Source of the DNA: Neorhizobium populisoli
Lineage (GTDB): Bacteria; Pseudomonadota; Alphaproteobacteria; Rhizobiales; Rhizobiaceae
NCBI RefSeq assembly: GCF_019430945.1
Contig: NZ_JAHYCB010000005.1
Span: 124,001 to 188,000 of the forward strand
Length of the DNA: 64,000 nucleotides
Direction: 5' to 3'
Shown here: positions 1 to 8,774 of the stretch, in pieces
Position numbering within the stretch: the stretch's first letter is position 1
Layout: each line of letters begins with the position of its first letter
Translations under genes and position numbers: made by a program
The notes under the pieces: model-generated
Told to the model about the DNA's origin: nothing
Database searches by the model: none
The model's input: the letters and a program-made list of their open reading frames with translations, nothing else

Positions 1-548
1 GTCGGGCCGCCCGGATAGAACCGACGCTTCTCGGGCCGGAAGCCGATGCCCGGAATGCCGAGCGCCAGGATCTGGCTCTGCTGCTTCGGCGAAAGCTGGC
101 GGCGCAGCCACTGGAAGCGGGAACTGGACTTCAGTTTCGAATAGGTCGACTTGACGTCGAGATCGTGCAGAACGGTCGAGAGTTTCTCAATGACTTCGTC
201 CGCATCGACAATCTTGTGCGGCTCGGCAAACAGCGAAACGGTGCGGATGTCGGTGGCCAGAACCGCGCCGTTGCGATCGAGGATATCGGGGCGTGAGGCA
301 AGCAGGCGGTCGGCCGGCAGGATGCTCGACGTGGTCAGAGGCTGCGCGACGCCGTACTGCACAAGGCGTCCGCCGATGACGCAGTAGAAGACGGCAAAAC
401 CGGCGATCAGCAGGCCGACGCGGTTCTTGGCCTGGGCAGACTTGCGCTTGCGGCTGCCTTCGAAGGTTGCCTTCTCAATACGAACACGATTGCCGGCGGA
501 GAAATGTGCGCGGCTCTTCAGGACCATGATGCGAGACAGGAAAGACAT
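1..548 (-). CDS. ftsI: FtsI/PBP2-family division transpeptidase, N-terminal part
   Basis: This is the N-terminal ~182 residues of the septal peptidoglycan transpeptidase; the window edge removes the rest, including the catalytic serine. The protein opens MSFLSRIMVLKSR, has one membrane segment at about residues 42-66 (VGLLIAGFAVFYCVIGGRL), then the start of the PBP dimerisation domain with the typical 'RPDILDRNGAVLATD' stretch. The start is set by a TGATG overlap with the ftsL stop, which implies translational coupling. The order mraZ-rsmH-ftsL-ftsI is the canonical dcw start and supports the call. The transpeptidase domain cannot be checked here. Confidence 0.93.
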   Translation of the reverse strand, partial: MSFLSRIMVLKSRAHFSAGNRVRIEKATFEGSRKRKSAQAKNRVGLLIAGFAVFYCVIGGRLVQYGVAQPLTTSSILPADRLLASRPDILDRNGAVLATDIRTVSLFAEPHKIVDADEVIEKLSTVLHDLDVKSTYSKLKSSSRFQWLRRQLSPKQQSQILALGIPGIGFRPEKRRFYPGGP

Positions 549-1009
549 CAGCGTTTCACCGAACCTGTGGAAATGACTTCAACCGGACCGCGCCGAACCG
601 GCACGGGCACCTTGACGGAAGGCTTGGCCTTGGCGGCAGCGACGCCCTTCAGTGCCGCGGCGACTTCGCTGTTCTTGCCGGCGATGATGTCCTCGATCGT
701 CGTCTCCGGCTGCGGCAGCCGGGCCTTCTGCATCGGCAGCTCCTTCGGCATGGCAAGCTGCGTCGTTTCGGTCGACGCGAGGCCAAGCTCGGAATTGTAG
801 ACGTTGATCAGCCGCTGCAGACGGTTCGGCTGGGTCAGCAGCGCCCAGTCGGCCTTCAGAAGGTCGATCGTGTCCTTCTCCAGCTTGATTTCAGCTTCCA
901 GCCGGCGAACCTCAGTCAGTTTCAGGTCGGCACGATGCTTGATCGAGTAGGTGACGACGGCCGCTGCCGTCATCACGCCGATCAGGACAAGATCGAAGCT
1001 TCTGAGCAT
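548..1009 (-). CDS. ftsL: Cell division protein FtsL
   Basis: A 153-residue bitopic protein. Residues ~5-23 form a membrane segment (LVLIGVMTAAAVVTYSI) and ~28-60 a leucine-rich heptad region (EVRRLEAEIKLEKDTIDLLKADW) ending in the 'NRLQRL' motif common in alphaproteobacterial FtsL. A proline/lysine-rich tail follows. FtsL recruits division partners (FtsB/FtsQ) at the septum. It lies 5 nt after rsmH and overlaps ftsI by one base, so it sits in the dcw operon. FtsL sequences diverge strongly, so the call rests on topology, coiled coil and position. Confidence 0.9.
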   Translation of the reverse strand: MLRSFDLVLIGVMTAAAVVTYSIKHRADLKLTEVRRLEAEIKLEKDTIDLLKADWALLTQPNRLQRLINVYNSELGLASTETTQLAMPKELPMQKARLPQPETTIEDIIAGKNSEVAAALKGVAAAKAKPSVKVPVPVRRGPVEVISTGSVKR

Positions 1010-1014
1010 GTGGG

Positions 1015-2040
1015 TTAGGCTCCCATCTTTGCGAGGCTGGCGAGATCGGGCAGATCGAAGATCGACATGTCGGCGGTACGCGACGCGGCTTCCGTGCGCA
1101 GACCGGCGCGCAGCTTGGCGGAACGGGCGCGCGGATTGATCTCCGCCTCCTCTTCGCTCGCCGAAACCATCTGCTTGCCGATCGTCTCGAAGATCACCGG
1201 CTTGGCTTCGACCATCGGCAGATGGCGTGAGCCGGAAACCTTGCCGGAACGGTCGGCGAAGAACTGCTTGACGATGCGGTCTTCCAGCGAATGGAAGGTG
1301 ACGACGACCAGCCGGCCGCCGGGCTTCAGCGCCCGCTCGGCAGCGAACAGCGCTTCGGCGAGCTCGCCAAGCTCGTTATTGACGAAAACGCGCAGCGCCT
1401 GGAATACGCGGGTGGCCGGATGGATCTTGTCCTTAGCCTTGCGCGGATTGACGGTCTCGATGAGGTTTGCCAGCTCGCGGGTCGTGGTGAACGGCTCCGT
1501 CAGACGGCGTTTCTCGATGGCGCGGGCGATACGGCCAGACTGCTTTTCCTCACCGAGAAAACCGAAGATACGGGTGAGATCACTCACCTTGGCGCGATTG
1601 ACGACGTCGGCTGCGGAAACGCCGTCCTTCGACATGCGCATGTCGAGCGGCCCGTTCCTCTGGAAGGAAAAGCCGCGATCGGCCTCGTCGATCTGCATGG
1701 AGGACACGCCGATATCGAGCACGACTCCGTCAAGCCCGCCTTCGGGCGCATGATCGGCAAGCCGCGAGAACTGCGAATGGATGAGACGAAGATGCGGCTT
1801 GTGTTTTTCGACCAGAACCTGACCTGCGGCAATCGCCATCGGATCGCGATCGAGCGCGATGACATCGGCACCGGCGGCAAGGAGGGCGGACGTGTAACCG
1901 CCCGCCCCGAATGTGCCGTCGAGGATGATCCTGCCGGATTGAGGCTCGAGCGCCTCGATGACTTCTTTCAGAAGCACTGGAATATGGCGAACAGGTCCGC
2001 CATCGGCCTCGGTTATCCCGCTGCCAGAGTTCGCCGCCAT
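1015..2040 (-). CDS. rsmH: 16S rRNA (cytosine(1402)-N4)-methyltransferase RsmH (MraW)
   Basis: A 341-residue SAM-dependent methyltransferase acting on C1402 of 16S rRNA in the cytoplasm. The family start '[13 protein letters not shown]' and the SAM-binding '[14 protein letters not shown]' are near the N-terminus; '[11 protein letters not shown]', '[14 protein letters not shown]' and '[18 protein letters not shown]' follow in family order. The open frame runs upstream to 2664, but the start at 2040 (MAANSGSG) gives the usual length and lies 14 nt after mraZ. The longer frame would cover mraZ in another frame and is not credible. Confidence 0.96.
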   Translation of the reverse strand: MAANSGSGITEADGGPVRHIPVLLKEVIEALEPQSGRIILDGTFGAGGYTSALLAAGADVIALDRDPMAIAAGQVLVEKHKPHLRLIHSQFSRLADHAPEGGLDGVVLDIGVSSMQIDEADRGFSFQRNGPLDMRMSKDGVSAADVVNRAKVSDLTRIFGFLGEEKQSGRIARAIEKRRLTEPFTTTRELANLIETVNPRKAKDKIHPATRVFQALRVFVNNELGELAEALFAAERALKPGGRLVVVTFHSLEDRIVKQFFADRSGKVSGSRHLPMVEAKPVIFETIGKQMVSASEEEAEINPRARSAKLRAGLRTEAASRTADMSIFDLPDLASLAKMGA

Positions 2041-2054
2041 TCCGCACTCCCGTT

Positions 2055-2489
2055 CTAGACGGGACGCGAACCCAAGCGCCCCTCTCTTGCTGCCGCCTGC
2101 GCCTCGTGGAACGCCTGCGGCTGCCATAGCTGAAAATGATCCGAGCGCCCGACGAAGGTTACTTCCGTGCTGATTCCCGTGAAGTCCCGGATGAAATCCG
2201 TGACCATCAGACGGCCCTCCGCATCGAGCCTCATGAAGACGCCGCCGCCATGAATGAGCAGCGACATCCTGTTCGCTTCCGGCGAAAACGGATCCACGGA
2301 GGCGATCTGCCGTTCGTAACGGTCGAGCAGATCCGGCCCTCCGACGCTTACCGCCGGAAAGATGAAATCCTGGAGGCAATAAAGCTCCTGGATCCCGCGC
2401 TCCGAAAGGACCGAACGAAAGCCCGCGGGGACGGAGACCCGCCCCTTCGCATCGATCCTGTTCGTCGCATTCGACAGGAAGCGGCTCAT
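2055..2489 (-). CDS. mraZ: Transcriptional regulator MraZ
   Basis: A 144-residue protein of the MraZ/AbrB-like fold, first gene of the division and wall cluster. It begins [25 protein letters not shown], the conserved first SpoVT/AbrB-like half; the second half carries '[21 protein letters not shown]'. The start at 2489 is chosen because MSRFLS is the family start; the frame stays open upstream to 2570 without family sequence. MraZ represses its own operon in E. coli by binding TGGG repeats, and a matching repeat array lies ~165 bp upstream. Confidence 0.95.
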   Translation of the reverse strand: MSRFLSNATNRIDAKGRVSVPAGFRSVLSERGIQELYCLQDFIFPAVSVGGPDLLDRYERQIASVDPFSPEANRMSLLIHGGGVFMRLDAEGRLMVTDFIRDFTGISTEVTFVGRSDHFQLWQPQAFHEAQAAAREGRLGSRPV

Positions 2490-2653
2490 CACGCCAAACA
2501 TCCGCCCTGTTGCCATTAGAGGCGGAAACCCGCCCGTCCACCAGCACCGCGCCAGACAAAGCTTCGCCACCCGGATGGACGGAAATCCGTCCGGTCGGAA
2601 GACCGAAACTCTGGGATTGGCGGGCGCTCATTCGCCCTTGTGCAGTGCAGCTT

Positions 2654-2688
2654 TGGGATACCATGGGACCATATGGGCGTCAATGGGA
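2654..2688. promoter_or_regulatory. MraZ-type repeat array (four TGGG boxes, 10-bp period)
   Basis: TGGGA, TGGGA, TGGGC and TGGGA start at 2654, 2664, 2674 and 2684 on the plus strand, one per helical turn. E. coli MraZ binds TGGGN repeats separated by 5 nt, the same geometry. mraZ reads on the minus strand, so here the TGGG strand faces away from the gene. That this is the autoregulatory operator is inferred. Confidence 0.7.
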
Positions 2689-2892
2689 TCGACCCCGCTA
2701 GCCGAACCCAAACATGATTTATTTATAAGCTGTTAAGTTTAACAAAGGGTTATTGGCGAGGGCGGAGAAACTGCCTTGGCGAGCCCCTGTAAGTCGGATT
2801 TCCGCACCTGCTAACCCGTGGGGGATAAAGGAGCTTTTGAGAACGCTCATATAAGTTTCATCGGCTGGCGGAGCACCTTCCGGGTGACCCAA

Positions 2893-2932
2893 AGCGATAT
2901 GCCCGACCTCTTTGGAGGCCGGGCATATCGCT
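2893..2932 (-). terminator. Long hairpin downstream of the acyltransferase gene
   Basis: A 19-bp stem with one mismatch (2906/2919) and a TTTG loop. On the minus strand it is followed by TTTGGG, a weak U tract. Its place 34 nt after the acyltransferase stop suggests a terminator or 3'-protective structure; the poor U tract lowers confidence. Confidence 0.55.
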
Positions 2933-2966
2933 GAGTCCTGACGTAATTGGAAGCCGGTATGTGCCG

Positions 2967-4061
2967 TCAGATGGCTTCCGGGGCTGCGACAGGGCGGCGC
3001 AGCGACTGTAGCTTGCCGACGACGTAGCGGCCGGCCGCAATCGAGGGTTTTTCCACGAACCGGAAGATCAGATAGGAGAAGCCAACCGTTGCGGCGGCGC
3101 AGACGAACATGGTCAGGAGATCGCCCGCATCGCCATGCAGCGGCAGCAGCCGGTAGATCGTCACGTTGACGATCCAGTGGAACAGGTAGATCGAGTAGCT
3201 GACCCGGCCAAGCCAGGCGAGGATCGCCGATTGCGGGCCGTTGAACTTGATGGCGCTGACGAATACGGCGATCGCCAGCAGATAACCGATCACGATCGGC
3301 ATCGTCCCGACCAGCACGAAGCCGTCATTGCGCATCAGCGAGAAATCCGACACCGCGAAGACCGCGAGCATCTGATAGACGATGAGATAAGCTGCGCAGG
3401 CGCCTGCATATTTCTTCTTCTCCACGAATGCGAGCCTGAGCAGCAGGCCGGAAAACAGGAAGGACAGGTGCAGGCCGATATAGGAAACCGGCAGACCGAT
3501 GCCGAGATAAACCCGGATCAGGACCGGCAGCGCCGTCGAGGTGACGAGGCCGACCGCGACGATCGCCACCGCCACCGGATTGTAGAGGTAGCGCGTGACG
3601 AACAGCGCCGCTGCCATCACGTAGAAGACCAGTTCGATGAACAGCGTCCAGTAGATGCCCGACATCCACCCCTGCCCGAACAACTGCGGCGCCATGGTGA
3701 GGTTGGCAAGTTCGGTTGCGACGGAAACCGGTGCGCCGGTGCTCCAGTAGATCAGGCTCAACAGGATGATCGCCACCCAGAAGGCCGGATAGAGCCGGAA
3801 GAAGCGGGAAACGGCAAACCGCTTCAAGGGCATGTCGCCGCCGATGCTGAACGGGATCACGAAGCCGCTGATCAGGAAGAACAGTGCGACGCCGAACCGC
3901 CCGAGATCGAGCGTATTTTCAGAGGTCATCAGAAACGGATAAAGCACGCCGGATGTCGCGCCATCAGCCCGCGACGCGTCGCCGATGAAATGCTGGACGA
4001 AGACGGAAAGTGCTGCGACGGCACGCAAGCCATCGATATTGGACAGTCTCGCTGAAGACAT
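2967..4061 (-). CDS. Acyltransferase family 3 membrane protein
   Basis: A 364-residue integral membrane protein of the Acyltransferase_3 (OafA/NodX/ExoZ-like) family, which usually O-acetylates surface polysaccharides. The diagnostic N-terminal 'NIDGLRAVAALSVFVQHF' carries the conserved Arg and His. About ten hydrophobic segments follow, with 'FFLISGFVI' in an early one and 'RVSYSIYLFHWIVNVTIYR' near the C-terminus. It stands alone between the dcw operon and rnpB, with no glycosyltransferase neighbours, so the acceptor cannot be named. Confidence 0.88.
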   Translation of the reverse strand: MSSARLSNIDGLRAVAALSVFVQHFIGDASRADGATSGVLYPFLMTSENTLDLGRFGVALFFLISGFVIPFSIGGDMPLKRFAVSRFFRLYPAFWVAIILLSLIYWSTGAPVSVATELANLTMAPQLFGQGWMSGIYWTLFIELVFYVMAAALFVTRYLYNPVAVAIVAVGLVTSTALPVLIRVYLGIGLPVSYIGLHLSFLFSGLLLRLAFVEKKKYAGACAAYLIVYQMLAVFAVSDFSLMRNDGFVLVGTMPIVIGYLLAIAVFVSAIKFNGPQSAILAWLGRVSYSIYLFHWIVNVTIYRLLPLHGDAGDLLTMFVCAAATVGFSYLIFRFVEKPSIAAGRYVVGKLQSLRRPVAAPEAI

Positions 4062-4227
4062 CTCAGCTGCTCCAAAACCCGGAAACCAGCCGATGTCCTA
4101 CCACCCGCGCAGAGGCGCCGAAACGGCACAGCCCATCACGCCGCGCTCATATTTCAATTCACCATTAACGATAAGGATAAGATTAAAATCCGAACGAATG
4201 GCCCAAACGAACGGAAAAACAGGAAAA

Positions 4228-4678
4228 CGCCAGTTGGCCTGTAAGCCGGGTTCTGTATGGCCCCGTTTCCAACATCCGAAGATGCAGGCACCGGAACGTG
4301 GCAGCCATTCATCTGGGACGATGTTTGCACATCGCCTCGCGCAACCCACCCGGATGACTGGCCCGGAAACAGGCTGTAGGCGCTTGCGCACCCCGCGTCA
4401 TCCCTATTCGGTCTTGCTCCCGGTGGGGTTTACCTTGCCGCTCCTGTTACCAGCAGCGCGGTGGGCTCTTACCCCACCCTTTCACCCTTACCCCGCTAGC
4501 TCTGCCGCCTTGATCGCAAGGCGGTACAGCAAGCGGGGCGGTTTCCTTTCTGTGGCACTGTCCCTAGGGTCGCCCCCGCCGGACGTTATCCGGCACCGTG
4601 TTTCCGTGGAGCCCGGACTTTCCTCCCTCTACCGCCTTTCGGCATTGGTAAAGCGCGGCTGCCCGGCCAACTGGCAGG
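4228..4678 (-). ncRNA. rnpB: RNase P RNA, bacterial type A
   Basis: Read on the minus strand, this contains GAGGAAAGTCCGGGCTCC near the 5' end (about 4610-4630) and ACAGAACCCGGCTTACAG near the 3' end (about 4237-4255), the two universal RNase P RNA signatures. The termini pair through CCAGTTGGCC / GGCCAACTGG (P1). Length is about 450 nt. It forms the catalytic subunit for tRNA 5' maturation. Ends are estimated from the P1 helix. It starts only ~30 nt after the oxidoreductase stop. Confidence 0.95.
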
Positions 4679-4707
4679 CGGTGCATAACCGAGATGGATC
4701 GCGAATG

Positions 4708-5904
4708 CTATAGATAATCGGCGCGGAAATCGGTCTCGGCTTTATAGGCGTCGTCGATGATATGACCGTTGAAGATCAGCTCGGCACCAAGCCGGCCGAT
4801 CTCGTCCGAACTTTTCGCCGCTGCCCCGCAGCCTCCGCTCAGGATGCCGATCCGGTTCGCTTCGGTCATGGCGATGGCCGGATAGCCCGTCGGCGTGAAC
4901 GAGGTGACGCAGGCCGCCATCGACGAGCGCGACAGATCGAGCCTCGGCATCAGCGTCTGCATGACATCTGTCAGCCGTTTCTTCGTGCTTTCGCGTCCGC
5001 CGGTGCGGAACCACGCGCGCACCTCCGGCTCGGTCGGCAGCAACACATCGTCCGGGTCGCCGCCGATCTTCAGATAGAACTTGCCGTCCGGATAGCGCAC
5101 CGGCGGCAGGAGATAGATGCCGTCCTCGCCTTCCGTCCATTTCCAGATCAGTGACGGAACACTGCCCCAGACATCCATCGCCTTTTCGTCGATCTCGAAA
5201 AAGGCGACCGTGCGGGCATAAACATTCAGGTGAAGACGGCGTGGCAACAGATTCTCATTGATGGAGAAACCGCCCGCGGCGACCAGCACCTTTTCAGCCG
5301 TATAGCTGTTGCCTTCAGCCGTGGTGACGGTCACCACATCGTCTTCCTGGCGAACGGCCGAGACGGTTTCGCCGATGATCGCCGTACCCTGCCGTTCGGC
5401 CAGCAGCGCCTGCGCCTTCACCAGCCGTCGCGGATTGATATAACCGGCATTCCTGGGTTCCCAGACGCCTTCGCTCCCCTTGGGAAAGTCGAAGAACGAA
5501 AAACGCGATTCCAGTTCGCTATCCGCAAGCGTCTCCGTGGCAACACCGAGTTTGCCGGCGGCTTCGAGAATATTGCCCACATAAGAAGGATTTTCGGTGC
5601 GCTTCGGCCCGACCAGCAGGCTGCCGGATTCGGAATAGAAGTCGATGCCGCTTTCTGCGGCGATGTCGCCGTAACGGGCGATCGAGCGATTGGCGAGACG
5701 CGCCCAGGCGGGATCGGGGTCGATCGTCCTGGTAATGCGCGCCTCGTCGTAGTGGCTGGCGAAGACGCCGTCATGGCGTCCGTAGTCCGCCGGCTCACCG
5801 GGACCGACCAACGCAACACCGTCGGTCCATTTCGAGAGGTAACGGGCAGCCGTAGCCCCCATCATGCCTCTGCCGATGACGATATATTTGAAGCGCGACG
5901 CCAT
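4708..5904 (-). CDS. FAD-dependent oxidoreductase (DAO/sarcosine oxidase-like)
   Basis: A 398-residue flavoprotein with an N-terminal Rossmann motif 'VIGRGMMGATAARYL' and the C-terminal 'TGYPAIAMTEANRIGILSGGCGAAAKSS', typical of D-amino acid or sarcosine oxidase-like proteins (SoxA/MSOX type). These oxidise amines or amino acids at FAD. Middle strands 'KVLVAAGGFSINENLLP' match the DAO fold. The substrate is not indicated by neighbours: rnpB lies downstream and a transglycosylase upstream on the same strand. The first glycine-rich motif is GRGMMG rather than GxGxxG with a small middle residue, which is tolerated in the family. Confidence 0.8.
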   Translation of the reverse strand: MASRFKYIVIGRGMMGATAARYLSKWTDGVALVGPGEPADYGRHDGVFASHYDEARITRTIDPDPAWARLANRSIARYGDIAAESGIDFYSESGSLLVGPKRTENPSYVGNILEAAGKLGVATETLADSELESRFSFFDFPKGSEGVWEPRNAGYINPRRLVKAQALLAERQGTAIIGETVSAVRQEDDVVTVTTAEGNSYTAEKVLVAAGGFSINENLLPRRLHLNVYARTVAFFEIDEKAMDVWGSVPSLIWKWTEGEDGIYLLPPVRYPDGKFYLKIGGDPDDVLLPTEPEVRAWFRTGGRESTKKRLTDVMQTLMPRLDLSRSSMAACVTSFTPTGYPAIAMTEANRIGILSGGCGAAAKSSDEIGRLGAELIFNGHIIDDAYKAETDFRADYL

Positions 5905-5971
5905 GCCCTGCCCTTTCGATTCCTTCAGCCTATTCGGCTGAAGTTCTAAAGGGTTCGCGGCGTCGCTGGAA

Positions 5972-6692
5972 TCAAAATATCAGTGGCGTCGCCGTCGGAT
6001 AGGCAAGCGCCGTGGTGCTGAGCGCCAGATCCGGAGATGCCAGGACCGGCGTATCATCCGTATCAAGAATCGCCTCGACGCGTTCGCAATAACGCTTCGA
6101 AACCGGGTTCATGCGCTTGGCGGCGTGGCCGGCATTGTATTTGAGGATCGTGCCGCAGGTCTTGCCGTCGCCGCGATCATGCGCGCCGGCGAGATATTTC
6201 ATGCCGTAACGGATGTTGGTTTCGGGATCGTAGAGCCCGTAATCCGGCCCCTTGTAACCCATCAGCTTGGCCGTTGCCGGCTTGATCTGCATGAGGCCGA
6301 TTTCCCCGGCAGATCCCCGGACCGTCGGACGAAAGTTGCTTTCGACCTGCACGACGGCATGCGCGAGTTCGACGGGAACGCCGTATTCCTGCGCATATTC
6401 GGATATCAAAGCGGTATAGTGCAGCTTGCGGACAAGCCGGCGGTCGCTGGCAGTCGGTGCGGCAAAGCCGGTTTCGCGGGTTTCCCACGGAACGATCAGC
6501 GGCTTCGTATAGGTCCTGACGATCTCACCGGTCCCGACATCGGTATCCAGTCCGGAGCCTGCGCCCGGTAGATCGTCAGTGGTGAGACTGGCATAGTCAG
6601 TCGTCGAATTGGCGTCCTGAGCGGACACAAGTTCACATCCCGCGATCAGCATAGCAATGCCGGCCGCGGCTGCAGCAACCACATTTTTCATT
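5972..6692 (-). CDS. Lytic transglycosylase (SLT family), probable lipoprotein
   Basis: A 239-residue exported murein hydrolase that cleaves MurNAc-GlcNAc bonds with 1,6-anhydro products. It has a signal peptide ending in a possible lipobox LIAGC (Cys19) and a C-terminal SLT domain from ~90. The likely catalytic Glu117 lies in 'VVQVESNFRP', followed by 'GSAGEIGLMQIKPATAKLMGY' and 'LKYNAGHA', the standard SLT motif order. The start at 6692 is preferred over 6751 because it places the signal peptide at the N-terminus; GGAGA lies 12 nt upstream. Confidence 0.88.
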
Positions 6693-6929
6693 GAAAAAGA
6701 ATGTCTCCGGTACAACAGGTTCGCGGAAGTCGATACGCAGACATCCCCCACCGCGTCGCCGGATAGACGGCACGGAGCTTCACGTAACCTGAGCGTTTAT
6801 CTTGGCAACCCCCGTCCTACATGGTGGCTGCGTTAACACATTCTTTAGAGCCGCCTAATGCGGTCAGGATGTGGCACTGCAAAAAATCGGATTTTTGGAA
6901 GGAACAGAAACGCCGCAAGCGCGTTTGGC

Positions 6930-7691
6930 TCAATTGTACTGCGGCAACGCCTTTAGCAACCTGTGCAACGTATCGATGGTCGAGAAATCGGCAATGCCAT
7001 CGACCAGTTTCGGCCGGAAATGCCGCTGGAAAGCCTCAACGACGCCCTTGGTGCGCTCGCAGAAATTGCCCGTGATTTCAATTCCGTAACCGTAAAGCGA
7101 CAGCATCGACTGTAGCGCTTCGATCGGCTGGCCGCTTTCGCCATGCTGGAAAAACCGGCCGCCGGTGATTTGCGTCGGCTCGATCCAATGACCGATCCCG
7201 TCAAGGTACAAGTTTTCCCAGAGGAAATTTTCGCCCGGATCCACCTTGCGGATCGGGGCCACATCCGAGTGTCCGACCACCCTTTCGGGCACGATCTTCC
7301 ACCTTTCGCCACAATCCCGACACAATTCGGCGACCGCTTTCATCTGCTCATCCGGGAATGGCGGAAGCCCGCCCGGATGGCCGGGATTGGCAATCTCGAT
7401 GCCGATCGAACAGGAATTGATATCGGTCTCGCCGGCCCAGGAGCTTTTGCCTGCATGCCAGGCACGCCGGTCTTCCGGCACGAGCTGCGCGATGCGGCCG
7501 TCCTCATGGATAAAATAGTGGCTGGAGACCTGGCTTTCCGGATTGCACAGCCACGACAGCGCCTGATCGGCGCTCGGCATGCCGGTATAATGCAGGATGA
7601 TCATGTCCGGCTTTCGCCCGTCGACACGTTCGCCATGGTTGGGAGAAGGAATGACTGACGCGCCGGCAAAGTCGGCGGCAAGGGCTGTCAT
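6930..7691 (-). CDS. N-acetylmuramoyl-L-alanine amidase, AmpD-like, with peptidoglycan-binding tail
   Basis: A 253-residue zinc amidase cleaving between MurNAc (or anhydroMurNAc) and L-alanine. Probable zinc ligands are His34 ('ILHYTG'), His141 ('VVGHSDVAP') and Asp151 ('KVDPGENF'). The amidase_2 domain covers ~14-160, and a PG_binding_1-like domain (~175-250, 'GQPIEALQSMLSLYGYGIEITGNFCERTKGVVEAFQRHF') follows, as in AmiD more than short AmpD. No signal peptide is evident, which fits cytoplasmic muropeptide recycling. Its ATG overlaps the upstream djlA-like gene by 4 nt, so they are coupled. Confidence 0.9.
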   Translation of the reverse strand: MTALAADFAGASVIPSPNHGERVDGRKPDMIILHYTGMPSADQALSWLCNPESQVSSHYFIHEDGRIAQLVPEDRRAWHAGKSSWAGETDINSCSIGIEIANPGHPGGLPPFPDEQMKAVAELCRDCGERWKIVPERVVGHSDVAPIRKVDPGENFLWENLYLDGIGHWIEPTQITGGRFFQHGESGQPIEALQSMLSLYGYGIEITGNFCERTKGVVEAFQRHFRPKLVDGIADFSTIDTLHRLLKALPQYN

Positions 7692-8437
7692 GCGGCGCGG
7701 CGCTCTTTCTCGATCGCCGAATAAGCGGCATTCAGCGCAGCCATCCGCTCATTGGCGGCGGCATGCAACGAAACTGGCACACCGCGTGCAATCAGGCGAT
7801 CCGGGTGATGTTCCGACACCAGGAGGCGATACTGCTTGCGGATCTTGGCAAAGTCGTCCTGCGGCGAAACGCCGAGGATGAGATACGGGTCCGCGCCATC
7901 GAGATGCACGTGACGCGCCATGATGCGGCGGAAGTGCGCTTCGTCGATGCGGAAAATCTCTGCGATGCGGCCGAGGAAAACCAGTTCCTTCTCGTGCACC
8001 AGGCCATCCGCCTTGGCGATGTGGAACAGGCCGTCGACGACATTCTCCAGCATCGGGCAATTGCAGGCTTCGCCTGCACCCGGGCTGCACAACGCTGCAA
8101 GTTTCATCGCATAGGCTTCGTAGCCGGCGACGTCCTGTCGAGCGAGATTATAGAGACGCGCGACATTGCGGGCTTCTTCATCCGGGAAGTCGAAAATCTG
8201 CTGGAAAGCCTGCACCTCGGCTTCGGTCACGATACCGTCGGCCTTCGCCATCTTGGCAGAGAGCGCGATGATCGCGACCGAGAAGGATACTTTGCGGCGG
8301 GTCTCGGGATCACCCTCGAACATCGTGCGGATCGTTTCGACCACGCGCGAAAGCACATTGCCTGCCGCATCGCCGATGGCGCCGAGGAGCCGTTCCCAGA
8401 GGGAGGAGATCTGCAGACAGGAAAAATCGAAAATCAT
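7688..8437 (-). CDS. DjlA-like protein, TerB domain plus J domain
   Basis: A 249-residue co-chaperone. Residues ~40-175 form a TerB/DUF533-like helical domain with two 'KADG' acidic turns (~65-68 and 142-145); residues ~183-249 form a J domain with an intact HPD at 211-213 ('SEHHPDRL'), which stimulates DnaK ATPase. Unlike E. coli DjlA there is no clear N-terminal membrane anchor, only an amphipathic start. The 4-nt overlap with the amidase gene is an operon arrangement common in rhizobia. Confidence 0.87.
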   Translation of the reverse strand: MIFDFSCLQISSLWERLLGAIGDAAGNVLSRVVETIRTMFEGDPETRRKVSFSVAIIALSAKMAKADGIVTEAEVQAFQQIFDFPDEEARNVARLYNLARQDVAGYEAYAMKLAALCSPGAGEACNCPMLENVVDGLFHIAKADGLVHEKELVFLGRIAEIFRIDEAHFRRIMARHVHLDGADPYLILGVSPQDDFAKIRKQYRLLVSEHHPDRLIARGVPVSLHAAANERMAALNAAYSAIEKERRAA

Positions 8438-8774
8438 GCCAGCAATAGACCGGATTATCCTTTTTATTGCAAGGCAGCAGACGGCCCATTCCGAATTAAA
8501 CTATGTTCATGTTTTCCGAACAATCAACACCGCACACCGGTCGGTTATCCCTGCGTGATTGCACAATGATTGGTGATTTCCGACAGGTCGGCGCGGAATT
8601 TTTCGCTACCGCGAAAAGTCCTCGTAAGGATTTGAATCGATTGTATTAGCGACCACCTCCGAACCTGTGCGAACCCGTCGTTTTCTTCAGAAGTTCACTT
8701 TACAGGAGGCGGCCGCTGTCGCATCCATTCAGACGGCTTTGAATTGAACGCAGCAAATGCGTCGAGGAGGATCG
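8438..8774. other. Intergenic region before the phosphofructokinase gene
   Basis: I see no gene in these 337 bases. A small inverted repeat TTTTCGC-TACC-GCGAAAA (8600-8617) could be an operator or weak hairpin. Divergent promoters for the djlA-like gene and the phosphofructokinase gene must lie here. The ATG at 8757 is not the start of the next gene; GAGGAGG at 8764-8770 serves the ATG at 8775. Confidence 0.5.

Larger units (their letters stand above)
2490..2966. other. Intergenic region upstream of the dcw cluster
   Basis: There is no credible gene in these ~475 bases. From mraZ outward they hold the MraZ-type repeats (2654-2688), an AT-rich stretch with the inverted repeat TGTTAA-GT-TTAACA (2731-2744) that may be part of the promoter or an operator, and the hairpin at 2893-2932. 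Short open frames here are shadows or lack ribosome binding sites. Confidence 0.6.
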
